NCBI GenBank assembly: GCA_029565465.1
Contig: JAKQOD010000060.1
Coordinates: 1 to 56,952 of the forward strand
Origin: Deltaproteobacteria bacterium
GTDB taxonomy: Bacteria; Myxococcota_A; Polyangia; Haliangiales; Haliangiaceae
Reading direction: 5' to 3'
Length of the DNA stretch: 56,952 nucleotides
This document shows positions 16,371 through 24,744 of the stretch, one piece after another. The stretch's first letter is position 1; every line of letters begins with the position of its first letter. The notes under the pieces are model-generated. The model was not told the DNA's origin. It ran no database searches and saw only the letters and a program-made list of their open reading frames with translations. Made by a program: the position numbers and the translations under genes.

Positions 16371-17279
16371 ATGCAGACACCAAGCAACCATGTCGTCAGC
16401 TCCATGAATCCTCAGGTGACCGCTGCTGGTGCACCAGAACCAATGCTGATACCCACGAAACGCAATTTGCATTTTGACCTCAACGGCGACCGCATCGCGG
16501 ATTGGTACGGCGGCAATCGCCACTTGTCGCACTTTCTCAACACGCTCTCGATCTTCTTTCCTGAAGGCGAGCGGTTCTTCATCCAAAGCGTGCGGCAATT
16601 TCGTCAGCCCGACATGCCGGCCGAACTCACGGCGGCAGTCAACGCGTTCATTGCACAAGAATCGCTTCACGGCCGCGAACACGACGCGTACAACAAATTG
16701 TTCTTTGACTACTTTCCGCAAGCACGCGAAAACGAGCAGATCGTCACGCGGTCGCTGCGGCGCATGCAGCGGCGGCGCTCGGCGAGCGCACAGCTTGCTG
16801 CAACCATGGCGTTGGAACATTTAACCGCCATCATGGCCGATGCCGTGCTGACCGATGCGCGGCTGACCGATACCATGGAGCCGAACTATCGCGCGTTGTG
16901 GCAGTGGCACGCCCTCGAAGAAACCGAGCATAAAGCGGTTGCGTTCGATGTCTGGGTGCACACTCACGGCAAAACGCTAAAGAACTATCTGCAGCGCTGC
17001 TTTGGTTTGGTCACTGCAACCACAATCTTTTGTGCTTTTGTGACGCCGTTCTTTTTGCAAGCACTGCGCTCCGATGGCGTAATCACCGACGGCAAAGGTT
17101 GGCTGGTGTTTGCGCGTCACATGGTTGGCGAGATTGGCTTTTTGCGTAAACTCGTGCTGCCTTGGCTGGCGTATTTGCGCCCTGGCTTTCATCCGTGGCG
17201 GCACAACAATCGCTCGCAACTCACACGGCTCGACGCCATCGCCGCTATGTACGCACGCGAAAAAGGTGCTACGGCGTGA
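16371..17279 (+). CDS. COG3687/PF10118 metal-dependent hydrolase, diiron-like
   Basis: Member of the predicted metal-dependent hydrolase family (COG3687, PF10118); the true reaction is not known. The all-helical protein of 302 residues shows a ferritin/diiron-like set of ligands: FFPEGERFF (E67), FIAQESLHGREH (E97, H100, E103, H104), TMALEHLTA (E149, H150) and WHALEETEHKAVAFDV (E183, E184, H187). A hydrophobic stretch near 210-228 may contact membrane. It is the first gene of an operon: its TGA stop overlaps the GTG start of the monooxygenase by four bases. In actinobacteria and other groups such proteins often neighbour Baeyer-Villiger monooxygenases and dehydrogenases, suggesting a lipid or terpenoid catabolic role (inference). 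M12 (16404) is an alternative start. Confidence 0.88.
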   Translation: MQTPSNHVVSSMNPQVTAAGAPEPMLIPTKRNLHFDLNGDRIADWYGGNRHLSHFLNTLSIFFPEGERFFIQSVRQFRQPDMPAELTAAVNAFIAQESLHGREHDAYNKLFFDYFPQARENEQIVTRSLRRMQRRRSASAQLAATMALEHLTAIMADAVLTDARLTDTMEPNYRALWQWHALEETEHKAVAFDVWVHTHGKTLKNYLQRCFGLVTATTIFCAFVTPFFLQALRSDGVITDGKGWLVFARHMVGEIGFLRKLVLPWLAYLRPGFHPWRHNNRSQLTRLDAIAAMYAREKGATA

Positions 17280-18775
17280 CCGCATCGCCACATCATCGCG
17301 TCATCATCGTCGGAGCCGGTTTCTCTGGCATTGGCATGGCGATTCGGCTGCGCCAAACCGGGGAGCGTGATTTCATCGTGCTCGAACGCGAAGCCGGCGT
17401 TGGCGGCACCTGGCGTGTGAACAATTATCCTGGCTGCGCGTGCGATGTGCCGTCGCATTTGTATTCGTTTTCGTTTGCACCGAATCCAACCTGGACGCGC
17501 ATGTTTGCGCCGCAGCCAGAGATTCGTAGCTACATCGAACAGTGCTGCGAGCGTTTCGGCCTGGCGCCGCATTTGCAATTCAACACCACGATCGCAAGCA
17601 TGACGTGGGACGCTGGCGCAGCGCGCTGGCAAGTGCAAGCCTCCGACGGTCGCGCGTGGACCTGTGATGCGCTTGTGCTTGCGGTCGGCGGTTTGTCGAC
17701 GCCGAGCTATCCCGCGATCGCAGGGCTCGAAACTTTTGCAGGCAAAACGTTTCATTCGCAGCAGTGGGACCACAGCTATGATCTCGTCGGCAAACGAGTT
17801 GCGGTGATTGGCACCGGCGCATCGGCGATTCAATTTGTGCCGCAGATCCAACCACTGGTGGCCCAGCTCGATGTGTATCAGCGCACCCCGCCGTGGATTT
17901 TGCCCAAGCCAGATCGTGCGATCACCGGGCGCGAACAACGCTGGTTCTCGAAATTGCCGATGCTGCAGCAACTGTATCGCGGTTGGATCTACAGCCAGCT
18001 CGAAGCACGCGCGACGTTCTTCGTCAAAGCGCCTGCCGTGATGAAACTCGCTGGGCAACTGGCACGCAATCACATCAAGCGACAACTGCCGAATCCAACG
18101 CTGCAAGCCAAAGTCACACCGAACTACACGATTGGCTGCAAGCGCGTGTTGATCTCCAACGACTACTATCCAGCGTTGGCGCAACCCAACTGTGAGTTGA
18201 TCACGGATAATATTCGTGAGATCCGGCCGCACAGCATTGTCACTGCCGACGGCCGCGAACGAGCCGTCGATGCGATCATCTTTGGCACCGGCTTTCGTGC
18301 CAGCGCGCCGATCGCCAAAGGCTTGGTTGCAGGAATCAACGGCCAAGACCTCGTCGATGCGTGGCCCAACGGCCCCGAGGCCTACAAAGGCACGACGGTG
18401 CGCGGCTTTCCCAATATGTTCATCTTGATGGGGCCCAATACTGGGCTTGGCCACAATTCGATGCTGTACATGATCGAATCACAGATTACATATGTGCTTG
18501 GTGCATTGGCGTTTTTGCAACGCGCTGGCGCGCACGCCAGCATCGACGTGCGTGCAGCTGATCAACACGCGTACAACCAAGCGCTGCAAACCAAAGCCAA
18601 TCGCACTGTGTGGAATCAAGGCGGCTGTCAAAGCTGGTATTTGCACCCGGAAACCGGACGCAATGTTACGTTATGGCCTGATTACACGTGGGCGTTTCGT
18701 CGGTTGACGAAGCGATTTGACCCCAACGCGTATCAGTGCACTGAGCAACAAGCTTCGCAACGAGGACCATCGTGA
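17276..18775 (+). CDS. Baeyer-Villiger-type flavin monooxygenase
   Basis: FAD- and NADPH-dependent class B monooxygenase, about 499 residues. First Rossmann motif VGAGFSGIG (12-20) binds FAD; GGTWRVNNYPG (43-53) is the BVMO active-site region; FAGKTFHSQQW (154-164) matches the BVMO fingerprint F-x-G-x3-H-x3-W; VIGTGASAIQ (177-186) is the NADPH Rossmann motif; a late FGTGF motif and GPNTGLGHNS complete the pattern. Such enzymes insert oxygen into ketones to give esters or lactones. The GTG start at 17276 shares four bases (GTGA) with the upstream stop, a strong sign of translational coupling; the longer frame to 17162 is discounted. It resembles the MymA-SadH type pairing of Mycobacterium in having an SDR directly downstream. 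Confidence 0.92.
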   Translation: MTASPHHRVIIVGAGFSGIGMAIRLRQTGERDFIVLEREAGVGGTWRVNNYPGCACDVPSHLYSFSFAPNPTWTRMFAPQPEIRSYIEQCCERFGLAPHLQFNTTIASMTWDAGAARWQVQASDGRAWTCDALVLAVGGLSTPSYPAIAGLETFAGKTFHSQQWDHSYDLVGKRVAVIGTGASAIQFVPQIQPLVAQLDVYQRTPPWILPKPDRAITGREQRWFSKLPMLQQLYRGWIYSQLEARATFFVKAPAVMKLAGQLARNHIKRQLPNPTLQAKVTPNYTIGCKRVLISNDYYPALAQPNCELITDNIREIRPHSIVTADGRERAVDAIIFGTGFRASAPIAKGLVAGINGQDLVDAWPNGPEAYKGTTVRGFPNMFILMGPNTGLGHNSMLYMIESQITYVLGALAFLQRAGAHASIDVRAADQHAYNQALQTKANRTVWNQGGCQSWYLHPETGRNVTLWPDYTWAFRRLTKRFDPNAYQCTEQQASQRGPS

Positions 18776-19620
18776 AGAATATTTCGCAACGAGTCGCAGC
18801 TATCACGGGCGCAGGTTCAGGCATTGGCCGTGGTTTGGCGTTGGCCTTGAGCAAACGCGGCGGCCGGTTGGCCTTGTCGGATATCGACGAGGCCGGCCTC
18901 GCGCAGACGGCGCGATTGGTGCAAGCCCAAGGTGGCACTTGCGAGTGTACGAACGTGGATGTCGCCAACCGCGAACAAGTGCATGCGTGGGCTGATGCCA
19001 CCATGGCTAAATTCGGGGCGGTGAATTTAGTGTTCAACAACGCTGGCGTTGCGCAAGGCGGCACCGTCGAAGGCAATAGCTACGCTGATTACGAGTGGGT
19101 GATGAACATCAACTTTTGGGGCGTGGTGTACGGCACCAAAGCATTCTTGCCGCATCTCAAAGCGACCGGCGCTGGCCATATTGTAAATATCTCGAGCGTG
19201 TTTGGGCTGTTTTCGCAGCCGACACAAAGCGCGTACAACGCCAGCAAATTCGCCGTGCGTGGTTTCACGGAATCATTGCGGCTCGAACTCGACATCATGA
19301 AGTGCGGCGTGTCAGCGTCGTCGGTGCACCCGGGCGGCATCAAGACCAGCATTGCCAAGCGCGCTCGCATGAATGCTAGCGCCGGTGAAATCTTGGGCGT
19401 CACGCCCGAACAGGCTCAAGCCGCGATCGAAAGCCGGTTTCGCACCACGCCAGAGCAAGCTGCTGAAACGATCTTGCGCGGGGTGCAGCGCGACGCACGT
19501 CGAGTGCTGATCGGGGTTGACGCTTGGGGCTTCGACAGCATGGCTCGCTTGGTGCCCGCCGGCTACCAACGCTTGATGGGTGAGCTGTTTGAGCGCCGCG
19601 CAAAGCATAGCGCTCACTAG
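18772..19620 (+). CDS. Short-chain dehydrogenase/reductase
   Basis: Classical SDR of 282 residues. Cofactor motif TGAGSGIG (12-19), NNAG (89-92), catalytic Ser in NISS (139-142), and Y155-x3-K159 (YNASK). D37 and the LSDID segment after strand 2 suggest NAD(H) preference (inference). The GTG start overlaps the monooxygenase stop by four bases. In the likely pathway an alcohol is oxidised by the SDR to a ketone, the monooxygenase converts it to an ester, and the product would be processed by a hydrolase; the substrate cannot be read from sequence. Confidence 0.92.
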   Translation: MKNISQRVAAITGAGSGIGRGLALALSKRGGRLALSDIDEAGLAQTARLVQAQGGTCECTNVDVANREQVHAWADATMAKFGAVNLVFNNAGVAQGGTVEGNSYADYEWVMNINFWGVVYGTKAFLPHLKATGAGHIVNISSVFGLFSQPTQSAYNASKFAVRGFTESLRLELDIMKCGVSASSVHPGGIKTSIAKRARMNASAGEILGVTPEQAQAAIESRFRTTPEQAAETILRGVQRDARRVLIGVDAWGFDSMARLVPAGYQRLMGELFERRAKHSAH

Positions 19621-19643
19621 CGTTGCTGTGCCAAGATGCGGCT

Positions 19644-20477
19644 GTGAAGTCTGCCACTGCTACTGCTGCGCGTGAGTACACCGTCGACGAACTGGCGCGT
19701 GAAGCCAATACGACGGTGCGCAATGTGCGTGCGTATCAGGACCGCGGGCTGTTGGAGCCACCTGAACGGCGCGGCCGAACCGGCGTTTACAACGGCGCGC
19801 ATTTGGCTCGATTGCAGTTGGTGAACACGTTGTTGGCCAAGGGCTATACGCTTGGCAACATTCAAGCGCTGCTGCAAGCGGTTGAAAAAGGTTACGACGT
19901 GCGTGAGATGTTGGCGCTGGAGCAAGCGATCGCAGGCGCTGCGACGCCGGACGCGTCCGAAGCTTTTGAAGCCGAGACGTTGGCGTCAATGTTTCAAGTG
20001 AGCGAAGCGCCCAATGCCTTGGCGCGTGCGCAAGCGATGGGCTTGTTAGCGCACGACGGCAAAGGCTTTCGTTCGCCAAATCCTGAATTGTTGCGCGTTG
20101 GCGCTGAGCTGGTGCGCGCAGGTGTTGCGCTCGACGACGTTTTGACCCTCGGCGAAGGGCTGCGATTGCATGTTGATCGAGCAGCAGCCGAAATGGTGAA
20201 GCTCTTGGTCGCGGCGATCGACCGTTATCGCGGCCAGCTGCCGCCACGCGAAGCAGTGCCGCAGCTCGCAGCATTGGTACGCAACTTGCGGCCGCTTGCG
20301 CTCCGAGCGGTTGAAGCTGAAGTTTCGCGTGCATTGAGTGCCAACGCGAACCGATTTTTGGGTGAGCGCGTCGCTGAAATTATGGCGAATCAAGCAGCAC
20401 AAGGGCCAGCGTTGGCCGCAGCAGCGAAGCCGAGCCGCAAGGCCAGCGCGGCCAAGCGAGTTAAAAAGGCACGCTAG
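19644..20477 (+). CDS. MerR family transcriptional regulator
   Basis: Regulator with an N-terminal MerR winged helix-turn-helix: EYTVDELAREANTTVRNVRA (about 12-31), then YQDRGLLEPP and GVYNGAHLARLQLVNTLLAKG. The remaining ~190 residues are helical (LASMFQVSEAP..., a long alpha-helical effector/dimer region) and end in a Lys/Ala-rich tail. No metal-binding Cys cluster of the classical metal-sensing MerR proteins is seen, so the ligand is probably a small hydrophobic compound. The GTG at 19644 is preferred; a TTG at 19623 is possible. Directly after the SDR (23 bases) in the same direction, so it is probably the operon's regulator. Its stop overlaps the convergent amidotransferase gene by four bases. 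Confidence 0.88.
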   Translation: MKSATATAAREYTVDELAREANTTVRNVRAYQDRGLLEPPERRGRTGVYNGAHLARLQLVNTLLAKGYTLGNIQALLQAVEKGYDVREMLALEQAIAGAATPDASEAFEAETLASMFQVSEAPNALARAQAMGLLAHDGKGFRSPNPELLRVGAELVRAGVALDDVLTLGEGLRLHVDRAAAEMVKLLVAAIDRYRGQLPPREAVPQLAALVRNLRPLALRAVEAEVSRALSANANRFLGERVAEIMANQAAQGPALAAAAKPSRKASAAKRVKKAR

Positions 20478-21346
20478 CTACACGTCGTCGACGGCGCAGA
20501 GCCATCGGCACGTGGCGCGCCGCTCGCGAAGACCAAACGCATTTCGGCATCAATGCCAACCATGTCGCCATAGTTCAGCGGCGTCCATTGATTTTCGCCG
20601 TGCAAAATCTCGCTCGAAATTACTAAGTGATTGATCTGTGCACCGGGCGCGCTCGCGGCTTCGCAGCTCGGCGACAGGCTCCTGCAGGTTTCGCGATCGG
20701 CGCAGCGCGTTTTGTACGTGGAGTAGTACAACTCTTTGCCACCATGGTGCGCGACCAGGGTAGTGCCGTCGGTGACGATAAACGTCAACAGATTCGCTTT
20801 GCCTTCGGGTTGCGGGATGAGCGCATGCACTTGGGCAACAGTGACTCGACTAGCTCGCATCACGTCTTCGGCAGTGCGCGGTGCCGCGAGTGGCCCGGTG
20901 GCGAGAAGATGCGAAAGCAGCAGGAAAAATACAACTTCGCTATCGGTTTCGCCGAGCACGTAGCGGCGCAGGCGCGGATCGACGTGGCTGAGCAGCAACG
21001 CGCGGTGCTGATCAACGAAGCCAGGCACATCGCCGTTGTGTGCGAAGACCCAGCGACCGTATTGAAACGGATGGCAGTTGAGTACGTTGAGTGTGCCTTG
21101 TGTCGCTTTGCGAACATGAGCAAGCACGGTTTGGCTCGACACCACGCCGCTGACGCGATGAAACAGCGCGTCGCTAAGTGCGTGCGCTGGGCTTTTCGTT
21201 ACGTGAGGCGCACCGTCGACAAAATAAGCAACGCCCCAACCGTCCGGATGCCGGTCGCTTTGCCGTGCCAGCGCATTGTCCGCTGCGATCAGCGAACGAT
21301 GCATCTGACTGGGGATTACGCTACGAAACCCAAACAGTCGGCACAT
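20474..21346 (-). CDS. Class II glutamine amidotransferase
   Basis: N-terminal nucleophile (Ntn) glutamine amidotransferase of the GATase_4/YafJ-EgtC type, 290 residues. After Met removal Cys2 (MCRLFGF) is the catalytic nucleophile; HPDGWGVAYF (about 33-42), TVLAHVRKAT (about 73-82), NCHPF and RWVFAHNGDVPGF (about 92-110) are the family landmarks including the glutamine-binding Arg and Asn-Gly. GETDSEVVFFLLL follows. There is no fused synthetase domain. Stand-alone members supply ammonia to, or hydrolyse gamma-glutamyl amides for, an unlinked partner; none is seen nearby. It ends inside the MerR stop codon (convergent genes). Confidence 0.9.
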   Translation of the reverse strand: MCRLFGFRSVIPSQMHRSLIAADNALARQSDRHPDGWGVAYFVDGAPHVTKSPAHALSDALFHRVSGVVSSQTVLAHVRKATQGTLNVLNCHPFQYGRWVFAHNGDVPGFVDQHRALLLSHVDPRLRRYVLGETDSEVVFFLLLSHLLATGPLAAPRTAEDVMRASRVTVAQVHALIPQPEGKANLLTFIVTDGTTLVAHHGGKELYYSTYKTRCADRETCRSLSPSCEAASAPGAQINHLVISSEILHGENQWTPLNYGDMVGIDAEMRLVFASGAPRADGSAPSTTCS

Positions 21347-21760
21347 GAGATCATCGTACTGGGAAACTTCGGCGAATTCATGTTTTCAGTTCGTGATGCT
21401 TATCGCAAAAGTGGGTCTCAGTGCTGGTTGCGACAAACTCGCATGATGTTGTCGGGGCAAAATGCCTCGAAAGTGCGCGGCGGGCAGGAGCGGTATCTGC
21501 GGTCGAGGTCGTGGTCCTGTGGGTTGTGCGAGCGGTTTTGGTTTGGCTTGAGCGAGCGATCGGTCACCTCTAGTCAATCTCACGTGCTGTCGCATTTATC
21601 TGGTGTTGAGACCTCAGCCGGTCGCAGGGGACCAATTGTGGTGTTCGACTTTGCTAGCGGCGCCACCATTGCATGCTGTTTCGCGGAAATGAAAAAGTTT
21701 CGTTGCACCGATTGAGAAGTTTGCCGATAGTTCGCGTCATTTACTTCACAGAGGCCACTC
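21347..21760. other. Intergenic region without a recognisable gene
   Basis: About 414 bases between divergently transcribed amidotransferase (minus) and beta-helix protein (plus). Short frames on both strands have no signal, motif or convincing start. I see no terminator-like hairpin or clear promoter hexamers. Confidence 0.5.
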
Positions 21761-23281
21761 ATGTTTCGAACGATTGTTATTTCCTGGCTTACATTGGCAA
21801 CGATCGCGCTTGGTGGCGCAGCGAGTTGTGACAACAATGCTGCAACGAACTGCTGCGGTGCAACCTGCGCGGCGCCAACTGCTTGTCCAAGCGACCAGAC
21901 TTGTAATAGCGCTGGTGTTTGCGAAGCCAAGCCTATCGTTGATGCTGGTGTCGATGCTGCGCAAGGTTGCATGAAAGACGCCGACTGCACGAATGTCGGG
22001 GCGCCGGTGTGCAACAACACTGCGCAGAATCCGGTTGGCGTATGTGTTCAGTGCACGCCCAGCAACGACAGCGCCTGCAACGGCGGTACCCCGGTGTGCG
22101 GAGCCGACTTTGCCTGTCACGGTTGCACCACGCACGCGGAGTGCGGCGATGACTCTGCTTGTGTGATGACCGGTCCAATGGCAGGTAGCTGTACCGATCC
22201 GAGCACAACCTTTCACGTCAATGCTACGGGGAGTGTGACTGCTGATTGCACCACCGCAGCGACAGCGTGCAACACGATTACCCGCGTGCTTCAAGTGTTG
22301 CCAGCAGCTGGCGCATCAGTACTCGCGTCTGGCGCAATCAATGAGCCGGGCGAAGTTGTCATCGACAGTGTATCGTTTGCACTGTACGGATCTGGTGCCG
22401 CTACGACATCATTCAAACGTGCGATGCGCACGGGCTTCGGCGTTTTTTCTTTGCTTGGCACCGCGCAAGTTGATTTCTACGATCTCGCGATTACCGACTC
22501 GGCAAGATGCCTTTCGATTCGCAACACCGCAACGACGCTAACGCGCACAACCTTTGTTTGTGGCGACATCAGCGTTGAGTCGCCTAGCGGCGGCGATCTG
22601 ACGCTTTCTCATGCCACTATATCTGGTGCCAATTCGGAGGCTATTGCGAAGGTCGGTGGTAAGGTTTTGATCGCCGACTCCACAATTGCAAACAACGGGT
22701 TGGGTATTAGAGTTACCGGCGGTAGCCTTGGTGTTGCTCGGTCTACGTTTACGGGAAATCGATTTGGCGCTATTACGATCACTGGCAACGGTAGCTTCGA
22801 TATCCAAAACTCCTTAATCGTGAGAAACGGAAGCGCCAGCGGGACTGTCCCGGCAATGACGCTCGCCACCACGGGACCAAATAACAAGTTGCTCTTCAAC
22901 ACAATCGCCGAGAACGTCATGACAACGAGCATGTTTTCTCCGCGGACCAGCGCTGCCGTTGTCTGTACTGTGAGCGCAGGCAATCTCACTGAAGGCTACA
23001 ATCTGCTATATCGGAACGTACGCGATGGCGTTGCGTTGCTTAGCGAACAACAACAAGGCACATGTATTGGTGCAACGTCCTACGCAAATGTTGATGCACT
23101 CAATCCGCTGCAATTTGTGAATCCCACAACGGCGCCCTATGATTACCACCTGACCGCTGGATCGCCGACCACCGTGCTGAATGTCGCTGGAGCGAATTGT
23201 GCGGGCATGGTTGACTTCGACGGGCAAATGCGGCCGAGCGGCGGGGCGTGCGATCTCGGCGCTGACGAGCTGCATCCGTAA
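21761..23281 (+). CDS. Secreted Cys-rich/parallel beta-helix protein
   Basis: Exported 506-residue protein. The signal ends near GGAASC (weak lipobox, so lipidation uncertain). Residues about 22-155 are Cys-rich, with recurring C-x4-6-C-x-x-G patterns and an Asp/Ala break (VDAGVDAA), resembling disulfide-rich repeats common in myxobacterial surface proteins. From about 170 to 480 it shows right-handed parallel beta-helix coils: repeated short strands with N-x-G/T-turns such as VLIADSTIANNGLGIRVTGG and SFDIQNSLIVRNG. Last residues (GACDLGADELHP) match the C-terminal motif that closes many such 'right-handed parallel beta-helix repeat' proteins. Polysaccharide or surface binding is the typical inference; no catalytic residues identified. 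Confidence 0.85.
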   Translation: MFRTIVISWLTLATIALGGAASCDNNAATNCCGATCAAPTACPSDQTCNSAGVCEAKPIVDAGVDAAQGCMKDADCTNVGAPVCNNTAQNPVGVCVQCTPSNDSACNGGTPVCGADFACHGCTTHAECGDDSACVMTGPMAGSCTDPSTTFHVNATGSVTADCTTAATACNTITRVLQVLPAAGASVLASGAINEPGEVVIDSVSFALYGSGAATTSFKRAMRTGFGVFSLLGTAQVDFYDLAITDSARCLSIRNTATTLTRTTFVCGDISVESPSGGDLTLSHATISGANSEAIAKVGGKVLIADSTIANNGLGIRVTGGSLGVARSTFTGNRFGAITITGNGSFDIQNSLIVRNGSASGTVPAMTLATTGPNNKLLFNTIAENVMTTSMFSPRTSAAVVCTVSAGNLTEGYNLLYRNVRDGVALLSEQQQGTCIGATSYANVDALNPLQFVNPTTAPYDYHLTAGSPTTVLNVAGANCAGMVDFDGQMRPSGGACDLGADELHP

Positions 23282-23390
23282 ACTGTTGGTCGAAACTCAC
23301 CCTGCGATGTAGGCACGATGTCGTGTGAATGAGTGGTTGAGATAGCCCGCCGCACTGACCTCGTTTCAAACTAGGATAGCAACCGGCCGT

Positions 23391-24059
23391 ATGCGCATTG
23401 GCATCGAAGAACCGCTGGTTGCTAACCATCAACTGTACGCAACCAGCGTCGCAGGGACGACGGAATTGGCGGACTTCGCGGTGGCTGGCTTGCATCGCTA
23501 TTGCTTCACGCAACTTGAATCGGCGGATATTAGGAACGTGATGGACGCGATGTCGCTCGCGAGTGGTGAGGCGGCCGCTCGTTGGGTTTACCTGTGGCAG
23601 TGGGGCTGCAACAACGAAAAGATCCGCGATCTACATCGGCGAAATCGTTTTGTGCGCGCTGGCTTTCGTTTTCAGATTCGCGATGAACTTGCGGTTTGTG
23701 TCGGGCCCGCGGTGCGCGACTTTCGAGATGCGTTTGCAGTGCCGAGCGAATTCCCGCGCGATGCATACGCGGGCGCAAACGTGGCGGTGTGGGGCTCCGA
23801 GGATCACGCGAACCAGGTTGCGGCCTGGCTTTCCGCGAGCGCCGTGCACGGTGCGAAAATCTACCCAAGTGAAGCGATGCTGCAACGGTGTGCTACAGCG
23901 CGCATCACGCTGGTTTATCGCAGCACAGACAATGGGGGTCGCATTGCGCTGATCTCGGTCACTCCGCACAAACTCGCTGTCGCAGCGCTGCCAAATGTAA
24001 CGGCAACATTTGTTGGCAGCGACGCCGGGCGCGCGTGGGGCACCAGCGATGTGCGATAG
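23391..24059 (+). CDS. Hypothetical protein
   Basis: Unrecognised 222-residue protein with no signal. Features: a helical ELADFAVAGLHRYCFTQLES region, aromatic AARWVYLWQWG (about 62-71), and an alternating strand/helix C-terminus (ANVAVWGSEDHANQVAAWLS, ALISVTPHKLAVAAL). The minus strand also has a frame of 143 residues here, but the plus frame has better amino-acid composition and spacing to both neighbours. It ends nine bases before the convergent YdeI gene. Confidence 0.6.
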   Translation: MRIGIEEPLVANHQLYATSVAGTTELADFAVAGLHRYCFTQLESADIRNVMDAMSLASGEAAARWVYLWQWGCNNEKIRDLHRRNRFVRAGFRFQIRDELAVCVGPAVRDFRDAFAVPSEFPRDAYAGANVAVWGSEDHANQVAAWLSASAVHGAKIYPSEAMLQRCATARITLVYRSTDNGGRIALISVTPHKLAVAALPNVTATFVGSDAGRAWGTSDVR

Positions 24060-24068
24060 CAACGTTGG

Positions 24069-24689
24069 CTACCGCTCTTGGGCGCCTTTGCCAGCAATAA
24101 TGTGGCTGCGAAACTTAGCGATGCGTGCGATGCGGGTTGCCGACGCTTTGGCCGAATTAAGATTGATGACGTAGCTGCGTTGCCGGCCTGGCGTGAGCTT
24201 TTGAAATGCAGTTGCCAACTCAGGGTCGCCCATCAACGCATCGGCAAGTTCGTCGGGCAATTCGATTTCGACGTGCTCTTTGGGCGGCTTGATGCCTTGC
24301 TCCGCATACTGCATGGCTTCTTGCAGATACGCTCGGATGGTTGGCGCCAGCTTGGTTACGCGGGCCGCATCGGTGAACCGAATCATATCGGGGTGACGCG
24401 TATTGGGTCCTTGTTTTTCGAGGACGCCGTGAGGGTCTTTGAGCAATGCAGCATGAAAGAATGTGAGTCGAAAGTCGCCACGCAACGCGCCAAGGATCGC
24501 GATGTTGCGGTCGGCGTGCATGTAACAGGGATGGCCCCATTTAGCGGTTTCCACCAGCTTGAGTTCGGCGCAAATCTTACGGAGCGCGGCGAGGCCGGTG
24601 GCCCATTGCCGCGCTGAGCACTCAGGTGTTTCGAATCGGTCGCAGCGGCCGCAGCCTTTGGTAAAAAAATCGTTAACAACCGTGATCAT
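24069..24689 (-). CDS. YdeI/DUF1801 family protein
   Basis: Two-part cytoplasmic protein: an N-terminal DUF1801-like domain (about 28-145; TGLAALRKICAELKLVETAK, KWGHPCYMHADRNIAIL, LTFFHAALLKDPHG, RFTDAARVTKL) and the C-terminal YdeI-type segment (ELPDELADALMGDPELATAF, PGRQRSYVINLNSAKASATR, IAKFRSHIIAGKG). This is the usual arrangement in YdeI/OmpD-associated proteins, some of which have been linked to protection from membrane-active peptides; the biochemical role is not established. The GTG/ATG at 24689 sits at the edge of a short gap to the glycine-rich lipoprotein, same strand. Confidence 0.88.
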   Translation of the reverse strand: MITVVNDFFTKGCGRCDRFETPECSARQWATGLAALRKICAELKLVETAKWGHPCYMHADRNIAILGALRGDFRLTFFHAALLKDPHGVLEKQGPNTRHPDMIRFTDAARVTKLAPTIRAYLQEAMQYAEQGIKPPKEHVEIELPDELADALMGDPELATAFQKLTPGRQRSYVINLNSAKASATRIARIAKFRSHIIAGKGAQER

Positions 24690-24744
24690 CGCTCAAGCCT
24701 AACAGAAGGAGTGCGCCTTGTAGCGCTTACAACGAACGCGCTTG

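Noticed and set aside
17189..18454. 421-residue minus-strand open frame
   Set aside because: Antisense shadow of the monooxygenase, whose motifs and coupled start are unambiguous; the antisense product shows no motif or signal.
20627..21715. 362-residue plus-strand frame
   Set aside because: Antisense to the class II amidotransferase, which has clear catalytic motifs; start and composition are not gene-like.
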